A stretch of 64,000 bases of DNA from assembly GCF_017814945.1 (NCBI RefSeq), contig NZ_JAGIPX010000039.1:20078-84077 (forward strand), read 5' to 3'. Both the position numbers and the translations under genes were made by a program. The notes under the pieces were generated by a model. It was not told where the DNA came from and did no database searches. It worked only from the letters and a program-made list of their open reading frames with translations. The DNA is from Paraburkholderia sp. LEh10. Lineage in GTDB: Bacteria > Pseudomonadota > Gammaproteobacteria > Burkholderiales > Burkholderiaceae. Shown here in pieces: positions 33,356 through 41,177 of this stretch (within the stretch, counting starts at the first letter, position 1; each line of letters begins with the position of its first letter).

Positions 33356-34720
33356 TCATAGCGCCTCGAGTTCAACCGTTTGTTGATCGACGGGCACCTC
33401 GCACGTCCACCCGAGTGTTTCGGAGATTCGACGCCGCATCGCGTCTGCCGCCGCGGGTTCGCCATGTGTGACGAACGTGCGCATGGGCGGGTCAGTCAGA
33501 TTCGACATCCATTGCAACAGTTCGCGGTAGTCGGCATGTGCTGAAAGCGAGGCAATCGACTGGACGCTTGCCAGCACGCGTACATACTCGCCGTGCAACT
33601 TGATGGGACTCTCGTGAGCGGCGAGGGCGGCGCCGCGTGTGCCTGCCGCCTGGAACCCCACCAACGCGAGCGTGTTGCGAGGATCCGGCGCGTACAGGCG
33701 TAAATGATGCAAAACGCGGCCGCCCGTCGCCATGCCGCTGCCCGCGATAATTACCATTGGACCGTGATGCGACGCGATCGCCTTCGACTCTTCGACGCTT
33801 CGGGTCATGATCGCCACCTTGTCAATCGCCTGAGCCTCGGAGATAGTCAATCGGTGTTCGTCGAGGTATTTCCGGTAAACCTCCGTGACGCTCGTCGCCA
33901 TCGGGCTGTCGAGGTATACGGGTACGTTCGCCATGCGTCCCGTCTCTTTCAGTTTCGCAATGTAATAGAGAATCTCCTGCGCGCGCCCGACAGCGAAGCA
34001 AGGCATCACGACGACGCCGCCTTTCGCGAAGGTCTTGCTGAACATCTGCGCAAGCTCGTCTTCTGGATTCGACTCCGGGTGCAAGCGGTCACCATAAGTC
34101 GACTCGACGACGAGATAGTCCGCGTGCGCAAGCGGTGCGGGTGGACGCATGATGGGATCGTTCGGCCGTCCCACGTCGCCCGAGAACGCCAGCACTTTGT
34201 GATTCCGGCAGATCACCACGCTCGCGGCGCCGAGGATGTGACCGGCGGGCAAGAAGCGAAAGCCGAATCCATGTTTCAGATCGACGGGATGGTCGAAAGG
34301 GCACGGCGCCAACAGGCGCAGCGCACGCTCCGCATCTTGCATCGTGTACAGCGGCAGCGCCGGGTGATGCTTCGAAAAACCGTGCCGGTTCGCAAAGTCG
34401 GCTTCTTCTTCCTGCAGCCGTGCGCTGTCGCGCAACATGATCTCGCAGAGCGCGGCTGTTCCCGGTGTGCAATACACGCGGCCGTTGAAGCCATTGCGCA
34501 CGAGCAGCGGCAGATAGCCGCTGTGATCGATGTGCGCGTGCGTGAGTATCACCGTATCGATGGAATCGGCGGGCACAGGCAGCGGCGCCCAATTGCGCAT
34601 CCGCAAGTTCTTGACGCCCTGAAATAGCCCGCAATCGACCAGGATGCGGAAGCCGGGCTCCTCGAGCAGATATTTCGACCCGGTGACGGTCTCGCTCGCG
34701 CCGAGAAAGATGAGTTTCAT
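33356..34720 (-). CDS. metallo-beta-lactamase/beta-CASP nuclease
   Basis: A 454-residue protein. The N-terminal MBL fold has LTHAHIDHSGYLPLL (H-x-H-x-D-H zinc motif) near residue 60. Its DYLVVESTYGDR is typical of CPSF/RNase-like members, and a beta-CASP insert covers about residues 250-370 (IIAGSGMATGGRVLHHL). RMMBL-type His motifs follow: SAHADYRELLQW and FVTHGEPAAADAMR. It probably acts on RNA (CPSF100/RNase J relative). It is a common member of low-oxygen islands in these bacteria. A weak FNR box lies 65 bp upstream. Confidence 0.9.
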   Translation of the reverse strand: MKLIFLGASETVTGSKYLLEEPGFRILVDCGLFQGVKNLRMRNWAPLPVPADSIDTVILTHAHIDHSGYLPLLVRNGFNGRVYCTPGTAALCEIMLRDSARLQEEEADFANRHGFSKHHPALPLYTMQDAERALRLLAPCPFDHPVDLKHGFGFRFLPAGHILGAASVVICRNHKVLAFSGDVGRPNDPIMRPPAPLAHADYLVVESTYGDRLHPESNPEDELAQMFSKTFAKGGVVVMPCFAVGRAQEILYYIAKLKETGRMANVPVYLDSPMATSVTEVYRKYLDEHRLTISEAQAIDKVAIMTRSVEESKAIASHHGPMVIIAGSGMATGGRVLHHLRLYAPDPRNTLALVGFQAAGTRGAALAAHESPIKLHGEYVRVLASVQSIASLSAHADYRELLQWMSNLTDPPMRTFVTHGEPAAADAMRRRISETLGWTCEVPVDQQTVELEAL

Positions 34721-34778
34721 GGGGTCTCCATGCGTGCCGACGTGTTCGTCAATTGCAATCCGTTTCAGATTGAGCCCA

Positions 34779-34792
34779 TTGACCTAGGTCAT
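34779..34792 (-). promoter_or_regulatory. weak FNR-type box
   Basis: TTGACCTAGGTCAT has two mismatches in the second half-site, 65 bp before the beta-CASP nuclease ATG. TGCAAT is at the class II -10 position. Confidence 0.4.
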
Positions 34793-34856
34793 GTCTCGTT
34801 CGGTCGTAGAGGCGGCAAGAGCGAAATCGCTGTGTCCCGATGCGCCATGGTCACGC

Positions 34857-34870
34857 TTGATTTAGGTCAA
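34857..34870 (+). promoter_or_regulatory. FNR-type box with class II -10
   Basis: TTGATTTAGGTCAA is followed 21 bp on by TAGCTT (34892-34897). It would drive the 34924-38706 operon. Confidence 0.75.
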
Positions 34871-34923
34871 TCGCATGCCTGATGCGAGTGTTAGCTTGAT
34901 GTCAGTGTAAGTTGTCCGTGAAG

Positions 34924-35070
34924 ATGGCAATGGTCAGATTGATTGCAGCTGGATGTGGATTCATCGCATTCCTGGCCGTCGTTGCACTTGCGGTGACTAC
35001 TACGTCATCTGGAAGAACGCCGACTGATTGTTCGTCGCGCCCGATTCACCGGAGGCCGAGTCCAATATGA
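34924..35070 (+). CDS. 48-residue membrane or exported peptide
   Basis: A short frame with a hydrophobic segment (LIAAGCGFIAFLAVVALAVT) followed by a polar tail ending RRPSPI. Its TGA overlaps the ATG of the next gene, which suggests coupling. The ribosome site is weak. It begins about 20 bases after the predicted class II start. It may be a leader peptide or a small membrane protein. Confidence 0.4.
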   Translation: MAMVRLIAAGCGFIAFLAVVALAVTTTSSGRTPTDCSSRPIHRRPSPI

Positions 35071-35555
35071 ACATCCACAAACAGGTTGTTCTTCCCCTCT
35101 CAATTCTTCTTGCCTTTGGCACGGCGTGTATCGCCGCGTCTGCGCAGTCATTGCCGGAGGCGGTCAGCACAAACGGTGTGTTGTACATGACAGGCGGCAT
35201 TGGACAAGACGAGGCGAACGCATTTATGTCTCTCGCGCCTCGCTACAGCCTGCGCATGATGTTCACGTCGGCAAATGGCAGCTATCTCGCCGATGTTAAT
35301 GTCCGGGTCGCCAACGCGAACGGCAAGCCGGTTCTCGACACGCGCACCGAAGGTCCGTTCCTGTACATCATGCTGCCTGCCGGGCGCTACCGTATCGTCG
35401 CCAATGCGGGGCGATCCGATGTGGGGAAGTGGGTGGACGTGCCGCGCCGTGGGGGCGTGGATCTGCACTTCTCGATGGAGGAACGCGTGCGACGCGACAA
35501 GGACGCGACCTGCGGGGATTGCCGCGCATCGACGTATCTCCGGCCGTCTGCGTGA
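35067..35555 (+). CDS. secreted carboxypeptidase-regulatory-like protein
   Basis: A 162-residue exported protein. The signal peptide is VVLPLSILLAFGTACIAASAQS. A beta-sandwich-like region follows with YSLRMMFTSANGSYLADVNV and GPFLYIMLPAGRYRIVANAG, the pattern of peptidase-regulatory or CNA-B-like domains. A CGDC pair is near the C terminus. It lies 4 bp before the P-type ATPase gene, in one operon. Function unknown. Confidence 0.7.
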   Translation: MNIHKQVVLPLSILLAFGTACIAASAQSLPEAVSTNGVLYMTGGIGQDEANAFMSLAPRYSLRMMFTSANGSYLADVNVRVANANGKPVLDTRTEGPFLYIMLPAGRYRIVANAGRSDVGKWVDVPRRGGVDLHFSMEERVRRDKDATCGDCRASTYLRPSA

Positions 35556-35559
35556 CTCC

Positions 35560-38010
35560 ATGAGACGCGAGGAAACGGCATCGGGTCTGACGACCGTCGA
35601 AGTGGCCGCGTTGCAGGCGAAGTACGGGCCGAACGTCATCACGTCGTCGCCAGAGAGGCTATGGTGGCGCACCGTGCATGATGTGCTCACAGAGCCGATG
35701 CTTCTTCTGTTGCTCATTGCCACCGCGCTATATGGTCTGTTGGGTGATATGCCGCAAGCGATGACCCTGCTCGCATTTGTCGTCGCAGTTGTGTTGCTGA
35801 CCGTCTTTCAAAGTCATCGGACGGCAAGCGTGCTGCGGGCACTGCGCGATCTATCCGCGCCACGTGCCGAGGTGTTCCGCGACGGAAAGCGTGACTCGGT
35901 GTCGGCGGCGCAACTCGTTCCGGGCGATGTCGTATTCGTCCAGGAAGGGGCGAAGGTGCCCGCCGACGGCACGCTGATGGAAGCGCATGAACTGAGCATC
36001 GACGAATCGCTGCTTACGGGAGAGTCAATCGCAGTCGACAAGAGTCCCGGCAGCGCCGGCGGTATGCCTAAAGGCGCCGCGTCGAATATGCTTTTTTCGG
36101 GGACGATGGTGGTTCGCGGACAGGGCTGCATGACCGTCACTGCGATCGGGTCGCAAACGCAACTCGGACTAATCGGCATGCAGCTCGCCGATGTCAAAGA
36201 ACCTCCATCACCGCTGCAACTCGAAATCCGCACGTTCGTCAGGCGCTTTGCCACGCTGGCGCTGATCATCTGCGCATCGTTGGTGCTCGCATACCGCTGG
36301 CGCACCGACGCTTGGCTTCCGGGGCTGCTGGCGGGTATCACGCTTGCGATCAGCCTCCTGCCCGAGGAACTGCCCGTCATCATGACCGTGTTCATGGCAC
36401 TGGGTGCCCGCCGCATCGCGAATGAAGGCGTGTTGACGCGGCGGCTGAGCGCGATCGAGACGCTGGGGCAGACCTCCGTGCTGTGTGTCGACAAGACGGG
36501 CACGCTGACGCAGAACCGCATGTCAGTCCGCACGCTCTATGCAAACGGCGAGGAGACGTGGCTGACGAACGACGAACCTGGCATCACGCAGGCGTTCCAT
36601 GAATTGATCGAGTATCTGGTGCTCGCGAGCGAGATCGAGCCGCTCGATCCGATGGAGCGCGCGTTTCATGAGGCGGGCCACACGTACCTCGCAAACACGG
36701 GCCGCTTGCATCAACATTGGTCGCTCGTGCAGGAGTACGCGTTGACGCCCGAGTTGCCAGCCATGTCGCATGTATGGCGGTCGTCCGAGCAAGGGGAGAA
36801 TCTGGTCGCCTGCAAGGGTGCCCCCGAAGCGATCTGCACGTTGTGTGACATGCAGCCCCAGCTTGCCCACGCGTTGCTGGAGCGTGCGACGCGTATGGCT
36901 GAGAAGGGGCTGCGTGTGCTCGGCGTTGCCAAGGCGCGTCATGACGGGGAAAGATGGCCCGACGGCCAGCGCGATTTCAATTTCACCTTTGTCGGCCTGG
37001 TCGGCCTGCTTGATCCCGTGCGCCCGGATGTCGCGGACGCAATTGCCGAATGCAAGGCGGCAGGTGTGCGGGTCGTGATGATTACGGGCGACTATCCATC
37101 GACGGCCCGTGCGATTGCCACGGAAGTCGGCATCGACGCAGCACGCGTCGTGACGGGCACCGAACTTGCCGGAATGCACGAGACTGCCTTGCAGCGGACA
37201 ATACGCGAGTCGAATGTGTTTGCACGCGTGACACCTGAACAGAAGTTGCGGCTCGTGGAGGCGTTCCGTCGCGCCGGTGAAGTCGTCGCGATGACGGGCG
37301 ACGGCGTCAACGATGCGCCTGCGCTGAAGGCGGCGCATATCGGCATTGCGATGGGGCGGCGCGGTGCTGAAGTGGCACGCGAAGTGGCCTCCCTGGTGCT
37401 CTTGCGGGATGACTTCTCGCCGATCGTGTCGGCCATTCGTCTTGGCCGCCGCATTTACGGCAACCTGAAGCAGGCAATCAGCTTTACCATCGCTGCGCAC
37501 ATTCCGATGGTCGCCGCAGCGACGATTCCCATTGTGGTGGGTTGGCGCCCGATGCTTGGCCCGGTTCACATCGTTGCGCTTGAACTGATCATCACCCCGG
37601 TTTGTTCTATCGTCTTCGAGAACGAGCGGGAGAAGCCCACCGTGATGCGTGAACGGCCAAGGCGCGTCGGCGAGAAGCTGATGACCAACCGGGCGCTCGC
37701 AACCAGCGTGACGCTGGGATGTGCTGTCGGCGCTGTCGTCGTGTTCGCCTATGCGATGGTGCTCTCGCTCGGGTTCGATGCCGTTGCAGCCCGCACGGTC
37801 GCCTTCCCGCTGCTCGTGTTGGGAAACCTCGGCATCATGTTCGGCGTTCGCCTGCTTGCAAGGGGGGCGGCGCCGCATCCTCTGCGCGATGCGAACGCTT
37901 ACGGATGGGTTGTGGCCGGGTTTGCGTTCATTGCGTTAGCCGCACTGTTGACGATGCCCGCTGTCGCGACAGTGTTCGGTATGCGCACGGTATTGACCGG
38001 TCTGACATGA
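35560..38010 (+). CDS. P-type cation-transporting ATPase
   Basis: An 816-residue P2-type ATPase. The order of parts is actuator TGES (residues near 157), TM4 LLPEELPVIM, phosphorylation site DKTGTLT with Asp311, nucleotide-domain KGAPE, and hinge MTGDGVNDAPALKAA. Hydrophobic segments group as in ten-helix pumps. It resembles calcium/manganese-type or Pma-like pumps, but M6 ion ligands (LELIITPVCSIVFENE) do not match a clear Ca-ATPase, so the ion is unassigned. ATG 35560 is four bases after the exported-protein stop. Confidence 0.9.
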   Translation: MRREETASGLTTVEVAALQAKYGPNVITSSPERLWWRTVHDVLTEPMLLLLLIATALYGLLGDMPQAMTLLAFVVAVVLLTVFQSHRTASVLRALRDLSAPRAEVFRDGKRDSVSAAQLVPGDVVFVQEGAKVPADGTLMEAHELSIDESLLTGESIAVDKSPGSAGGMPKGAASNMLFSGTMVVRGQGCMTVTAIGSQTQLGLIGMQLADVKEPPSPLQLEIRTFVRRFATLALIICASLVLAYRWRTDAWLPGLLAGITLAISLLPEELPVIMTVFMALGARRIANEGVLTRRLSAIETLGQTSVLCVDKTGTLTQNRMSVRTLYANGEETWLTNDEPGITQAFHELIEYLVLASEIEPLDPMERAFHEAGHTYLANTGRLHQHWSLVQEYALTPELPAMSHVWRSSEQGENLVACKGAPEAICTLCDMQPQLAHALLERATRMAEKGLRVLGVAKARHDGERWPDGQRDFNFTFVGLVGLLDPVRPDVADAIAECKAAGVRVVMITGDYPSTARAIATEVGIDAARVVTGTELAGMHETALQRTIRESNVFARVTPEQKLRLVEAFRRAGEVVAMTGDGVNDAPALKAAHIGIAMGRRGAEVAREVASLVLLRDDFSPIVSAIRLGRRIYGNLKQAISFTIAAHIPMVAAATIPIVVGWRPMLGPVHIVALELIITPVCSIVFENEREKPTVMRERPRRVGEKLMTNRALATSVTLGCAVGAVVVFAYAMVLSLGFDAVAARTVAFPLLVLGNLGIMFGVRLLARGAAPHPLRDANAYGWVVAGFAFIALAALLTMPAVATVFGMRTVLTGLT

Positions 38011-38043
38011 AAGCGGGCGAGCGAACGAGGAGAGGCGATCGTC

Positions 38044-38706
38044 GTGCAGTATCTGGTCATCCTGTTTGTAGCCGTTTTCGTGCTGAATCTGATGCCGGCG
38101 TTCGCGCCGCCGACCTGGCTCGCCATGTCATGGATCGGCTTCCAGAAGCCTGAGGCCAACCCGCTATTGATCGCACTCGTGGCTGCCAGTGCGGCGACGG
38201 TTGCGCGTCTTGTGCTCGCACGCAGTGCGGGTTGGCTGGTTCGAAGCCGGTTACTGCGAGAAGCGGACCGCGAAAACGTCGACATCTTGAAGTCGCGTAT
38301 CGGCCAACACAAAGCCGCTGCGGCGGGGGCGATCCTGCTCTATGCTTTCAGCCCGCTACCGTCCAACTATCTCTTCATCGCATACGGGCTCATGCGGGCC
38401 AATCTCTGGCTGATCGGCGTCCCGTTCTTTGTTGGACGCGTGGCCAGCTATACAGCTTGGGCCAGTCTCGCACAGTGGGCACATGGGGTTCTGGACCTGG
38501 AAACGGAGTTAGAGGGCGCGTTTCTGAGTCTTTACTTCATTGGCTCCCAGTGCGTCACGCTCGGACTGCTGGTGCTGTTCGTCCGGCTGGACTGGAGGCT
38601 GCTGCTGCACAAACGACAATTACGTCTGAGGCCTGCTCGCTGGAAAAGGGAACGGAACGACGAAAACAAGGAAGAGAAGCCTCCGTCGGTGAGAAAGGCG
38701 CCGTAG
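38044..38706 (+). CDS. small multi-pass membrane protein
   Basis: A 220-residue membrane protein with hydrophobic segments near 3-22, 45-65, 95-115, 120-140 and 160-185. KPEANPLLIALVAASAA, AFSPLPSNYLFIAYGL and GVPFFVGRVASYTAW recall SNARE-associated/DedA-like architecture, without certainty. The tail is highly basic. GTG start after GAGGAG. It lies 33 bp downstream of the ATPase gene and probably shares its transcript. Confidence 0.7.
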   Translation: MQYLVILFVAVFVLNLMPAFAPPTWLAMSWIGFQKPEANPLLIALVAASAATVARLVLARSAGWLVRSRLLREADRENVDILKSRIGQHKAAAAGAILLYAFSPLPSNYLFIAYGLMRANLWLIGVPFFVGRVASYTAWASLAQWAHGVLDLETELEGAFLSLYFIGSQCVTLGLLVLFVRLDWRLLLHKRQLRLRPARWKRERNDENKEEKPPSVRKAP

Positions 38707-38734
38707 CTACGGCGCGGTCTCACGGGCCACGCTG

Positions 38735-39697
38735 TCAGGCCATAGCAGCCATTGCTTCGCTGTCGCGAACAAGTAATACAGGCGTATCGGCGAGCCGCAC
38801 CGTGCGGGCCGCTACGCTGCCGACAAGCCAGCGTTCGAAACCGCGCCGGCCATGAGTGCCGAGAACGAGCAACTCGCCTTTCCAGTCCTGAACGTCGCGT
38901 ACGATCGCGTGAGGGATGTCGTCCCCGCTTTTATTTGTCTTGAGCAGTGCCGTCTCAGCGTAGCGCCCCTGCTCGGCGCAGATGCGCGCCGCACGTTCGA
39001 GGGCGGTGCAGCCCTCCTCGAGCCAGGCGCTTTCCAGCAAGTCGATGGCCGCGCCATCCAGCACGTGGCTCGCACGATCCACGACATAGACCGCGCGCAA
39101 TTGGGTATCCGGGGTCGCCAGTTGAAGGCCCGTTCGCAATCCCACGATGGAACAGGCGCTGCCATCCAGTGCAAAGACCATGCGTTGAGCGGGCTTGTCC
39201 GTTGGAACGCGAGTCTCCTCCGGAACCAGCAGCAACGAGCAGTTTGCGCGGCGCGCAACAGGTTCGGACACAGTGCCTTCGACCCAGCGCAGCAGGCCAT
39301 GATGGTGCCGCATGCCCATCACGATGAGATCGGCGTGCCAGTGCGAGGCGGTGTCGAGCAAGGCGTCGGCCGTGTTTCCACGATGGACGGAAAGATCGAC
39401 CAGGCCGAATTCAAGCTTCGTCCCGGTAAACATGGCCTCGATCCTGGCGAGCGCGGCGCGAGAATCACCCACGATTTCGTCCCTTGCAGAAGCGAGAAAG
39501 TCTTGCGTCGTTGCGCCGAGTGGAAATCGCGTGCGCGGGTTCTGCGCGACCGTGACGACCCTGATCGTCGCGCGGTCAGCGAACAAGGTCTTCGCGTACT
39601 CGGCCGCCCGTGTCGTCGCTTCTGAATCGTCGACCGCCAACATGACGCGCTGGAACGCGCGGCCGACAGTTGATTCCCCGCTGGATGCTTGCGCCAT
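38735..39697 (-). CDS. double-domain universal stress protein
   Basis: A 320-residue tandem Usp. The first domain (VMLAVDDSEATTRAAEYAK) ends LIVMGMRHHHGLLRWVEGTV, with His replacing HGRRG. The second (MVFALDGSACSIV) ends LLVLGTHGRRGFERWLVGSVAARTVRLADTPVLLVR with the full signature. It begins at ATG 39697, preceded by GGAGAAG. It diverges from the BON gene at 39929 with one FNR-type box for each. Confidence 0.9.
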   Translation of the reverse strand: MAQASSGESTVGRAFQRVMLAVDDSEATTRAAEYAKTLFADRATIRVVTVAQNPRTRFPLGATTQDFLASARDEIVGDSRAALARIEAMFTGTKLEFGLVDLSVHRGNTADALLDTASHWHADLIVMGMRHHHGLLRWVEGTVSEPVARRANCSLLLVPEETRVPTDKPAQRMVFALDGSACSIVGLRTGLQLATPDTQLRAVYVVDRASHVLDGAAIDLLESAWLEEGCTALERAARICAEQGRYAETALLKTNKSGDDIPHAIVRDVQDWKGELLVLGTHGRRGFERWLVGSVAARTVRLADTPVLLVRDSEAMAAMA

Positions 39698-39761
39698 GAT
39701 GCTTCTCCGTATTGAGCGAGCAGTTGACGCATCGATTCTCCGTCGAAAAGAGCGCCTTCGA

Positions 39762-39775
39762 TTGATCGTCGTCAA
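39762..39775 (-). promoter_or_regulatory. FNR-type box
   Basis: TTGATCGTCGTCAA, centred 71 bp before the double-Usp ATG. GAGAAT lies at the class II -10 position. Confidence 0.65.
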
Positions 39776-39829
39776 GTGACCCGGGGGCTCGGATTTATCG
39801 TCCGATGCAATGGTGGCACAGCGACCTGA

Positions 39830-39843
39830 TTGACCTCGATCAA
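39830..39843 (+). promoter_or_regulatory. FNR-type box with class II -10
   Basis: TTGACCTCGATCAA is consensus. TAGTCT at 39865-39870 lies 21 bp on. It drives the BON gene. Confidence 0.8.
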
Positions 39844-39928
39844 CCGCGCGGGATGCGTGCGGATTAGTCTGACCGTGTGAACCAGGTGTTCAGTTCGCGA
39901 GCGGAAGCACTTCAGGAGAACCGTTGCC

Positions 39929-40579
39929 ATGAAACCGGACAGTCAATTGCGTCGCGAAGTAGAGGAAGAGCTGGCGAACAATCCGGGTATCGACACGAAC
40001 CGGATAGGCGTCGCAGTCGCGGATGGCATTGTCACGCTCAGCGGTCATGTCTCGGACTATGCACAGAAGGTCGCCGCCGAGAAATCAGTGCTGCGGATCG
40101 CCGGTGTGGTCGCGGTGGTCGTGCATATTGACGTGACGCTTCGCGAGACCGATCAAAGGACGGACGAAGACATTGCATTGAGCGTGCGAGCCGTGCTCGA
40201 CTGGATCTCAGGTCTCGAAGAAGACGCCATCAAGATCAAGGTGGCGCAAGGATGGGTGACGTTGAGCGGCAGCGTGAAGGACGGTTACCGCAGCCATATT
40301 GCGGAGAAACATATCGGGCATATGCGCGGCGTGACGGGCATCACAAATAACATCAGAATCTCGGGTTCTGCTTCTCCGACCGACATCGAGTACAACATCC
40401 GCAAGGCCATCCAGCGTCATACGGATCGAGAAATGAAGCATCTCGACGTTCGGGTAGATGGGGGAAACGTCACGCTGTCGGGCCACCTCAGCTCTACGAT
40501 TGAACGGGCGATCGTATGGGGTGCTGCGCGCGCCACGGCAGGTGTGAAAACCGTGGTCGATCGTATTGTTATTGGTTGA
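39929..40579 (+). CDS. triple-BON-domain protein
   Basis: A 216-residue paralogue of the 31918 product with the same three BON repeats (IVTLSGHVSDY, VAQGWVTLSGSVKD, VDGGNVTLSGHLSS) and no export signal. It may open an operon with the hypothetical, PEP synthase and PfkB genes downstream, since no later FNR box is seen before 44863. Confidence 0.9.
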   Translation: MKPDSQLRREVEEELANNPGIDTNRIGVAVADGIVTLSGHVSDYAQKVAAEKSVLRIAGVVAVVVHIDVTLRETDQRTDEDIALSVRAVLDWISGLEEDAIKIKVAQGWVTLSGSVKDGYRSHIAEKHIGHMRGVTGITNNIRISGSASPTDIEYNIRKAIQRHTDREMKHLDVRVDGGNVTLSGHLSSTIERAIVWGAARATAGVKTVVDRIVIG

Positions 40580-40663
40580 CGAAACTTCGGCGCAATCACG
40601 TGGCTGCGCCAGCAGGAATGCTCCCGGCATGAATGATGTGACAGGCAATGATTGGAGGCACAT

Positions 40664-41134
40664 ATGAACTGGCTGACGGAATACTTCGCGCAAGGAACTC
40701 GCAAATTGAACCTTTCCTTGTGGGCCTATCCACCCGCTGTCATCGGTCCCGATGGTCCCATCGTCCAGTCTGCCGCGCTATGCGCTCCTTATCCTGGCAT
40801 CGAACTCGTGTTCACTCCCGCCGGGCAGGCCCGGTACGGCGACAGAACTTACGATTTGCCTGCGCGATACGACAGCACAGGTTCGATGGGCGAGTCATCT
40901 GCGGCAGAAGCGCAAGACAATTCGAGCTTCTTTCGCGACGTTTCGATTTTCGCGCCATCGCATCTGAACGGCGAAGCCGTCATCGTCATCAACCATGCGT
41001 TCTCGTTCACGCCGCTATTTGCGGCCGACGGCACGCCAGGCTTCGTCGGACAGAGCATGCCCGACTCGGACGACTATTTCCGCGCCGGCCAGATGAAGCT
41101 TCCGTGGATGTTCGCGGGATACGTCAGCATCTGA
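40664..41134 (+). CDS. hypothetical protein before PEP synthase
   Basis: A 156-residue soluble protein (NWLTEYFAQGTRKLNLSLWA, GIELVFTPAGQARYG, AVIVINHAFSFTPLF). GGAGG five bases before the ATG supports the start. No family is recognised and there is no signal or membrane helix. It sits between the BON and PEP synthase genes and is likely co-transcribed. Confidence 0.65.
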   Translation: MNWLTEYFAQGTRKLNLSLWAYPPAVIGPDGPIVQSAALCAPYPGIELVFTPAGQARYGDRTYDLPARYDSTGSMGESSAAEAQDNSSFFRDVSIFAPSHLNGEAVIVINHAFSFTPLFAADGTPGFVGQSMPDSDDYFRAGQMKLPWMFAGYVSI

Positions 41135-41177
41135 GCGGACGCCGCGACATGGCCGGATCACGAGCGAGGAGCAGGCA

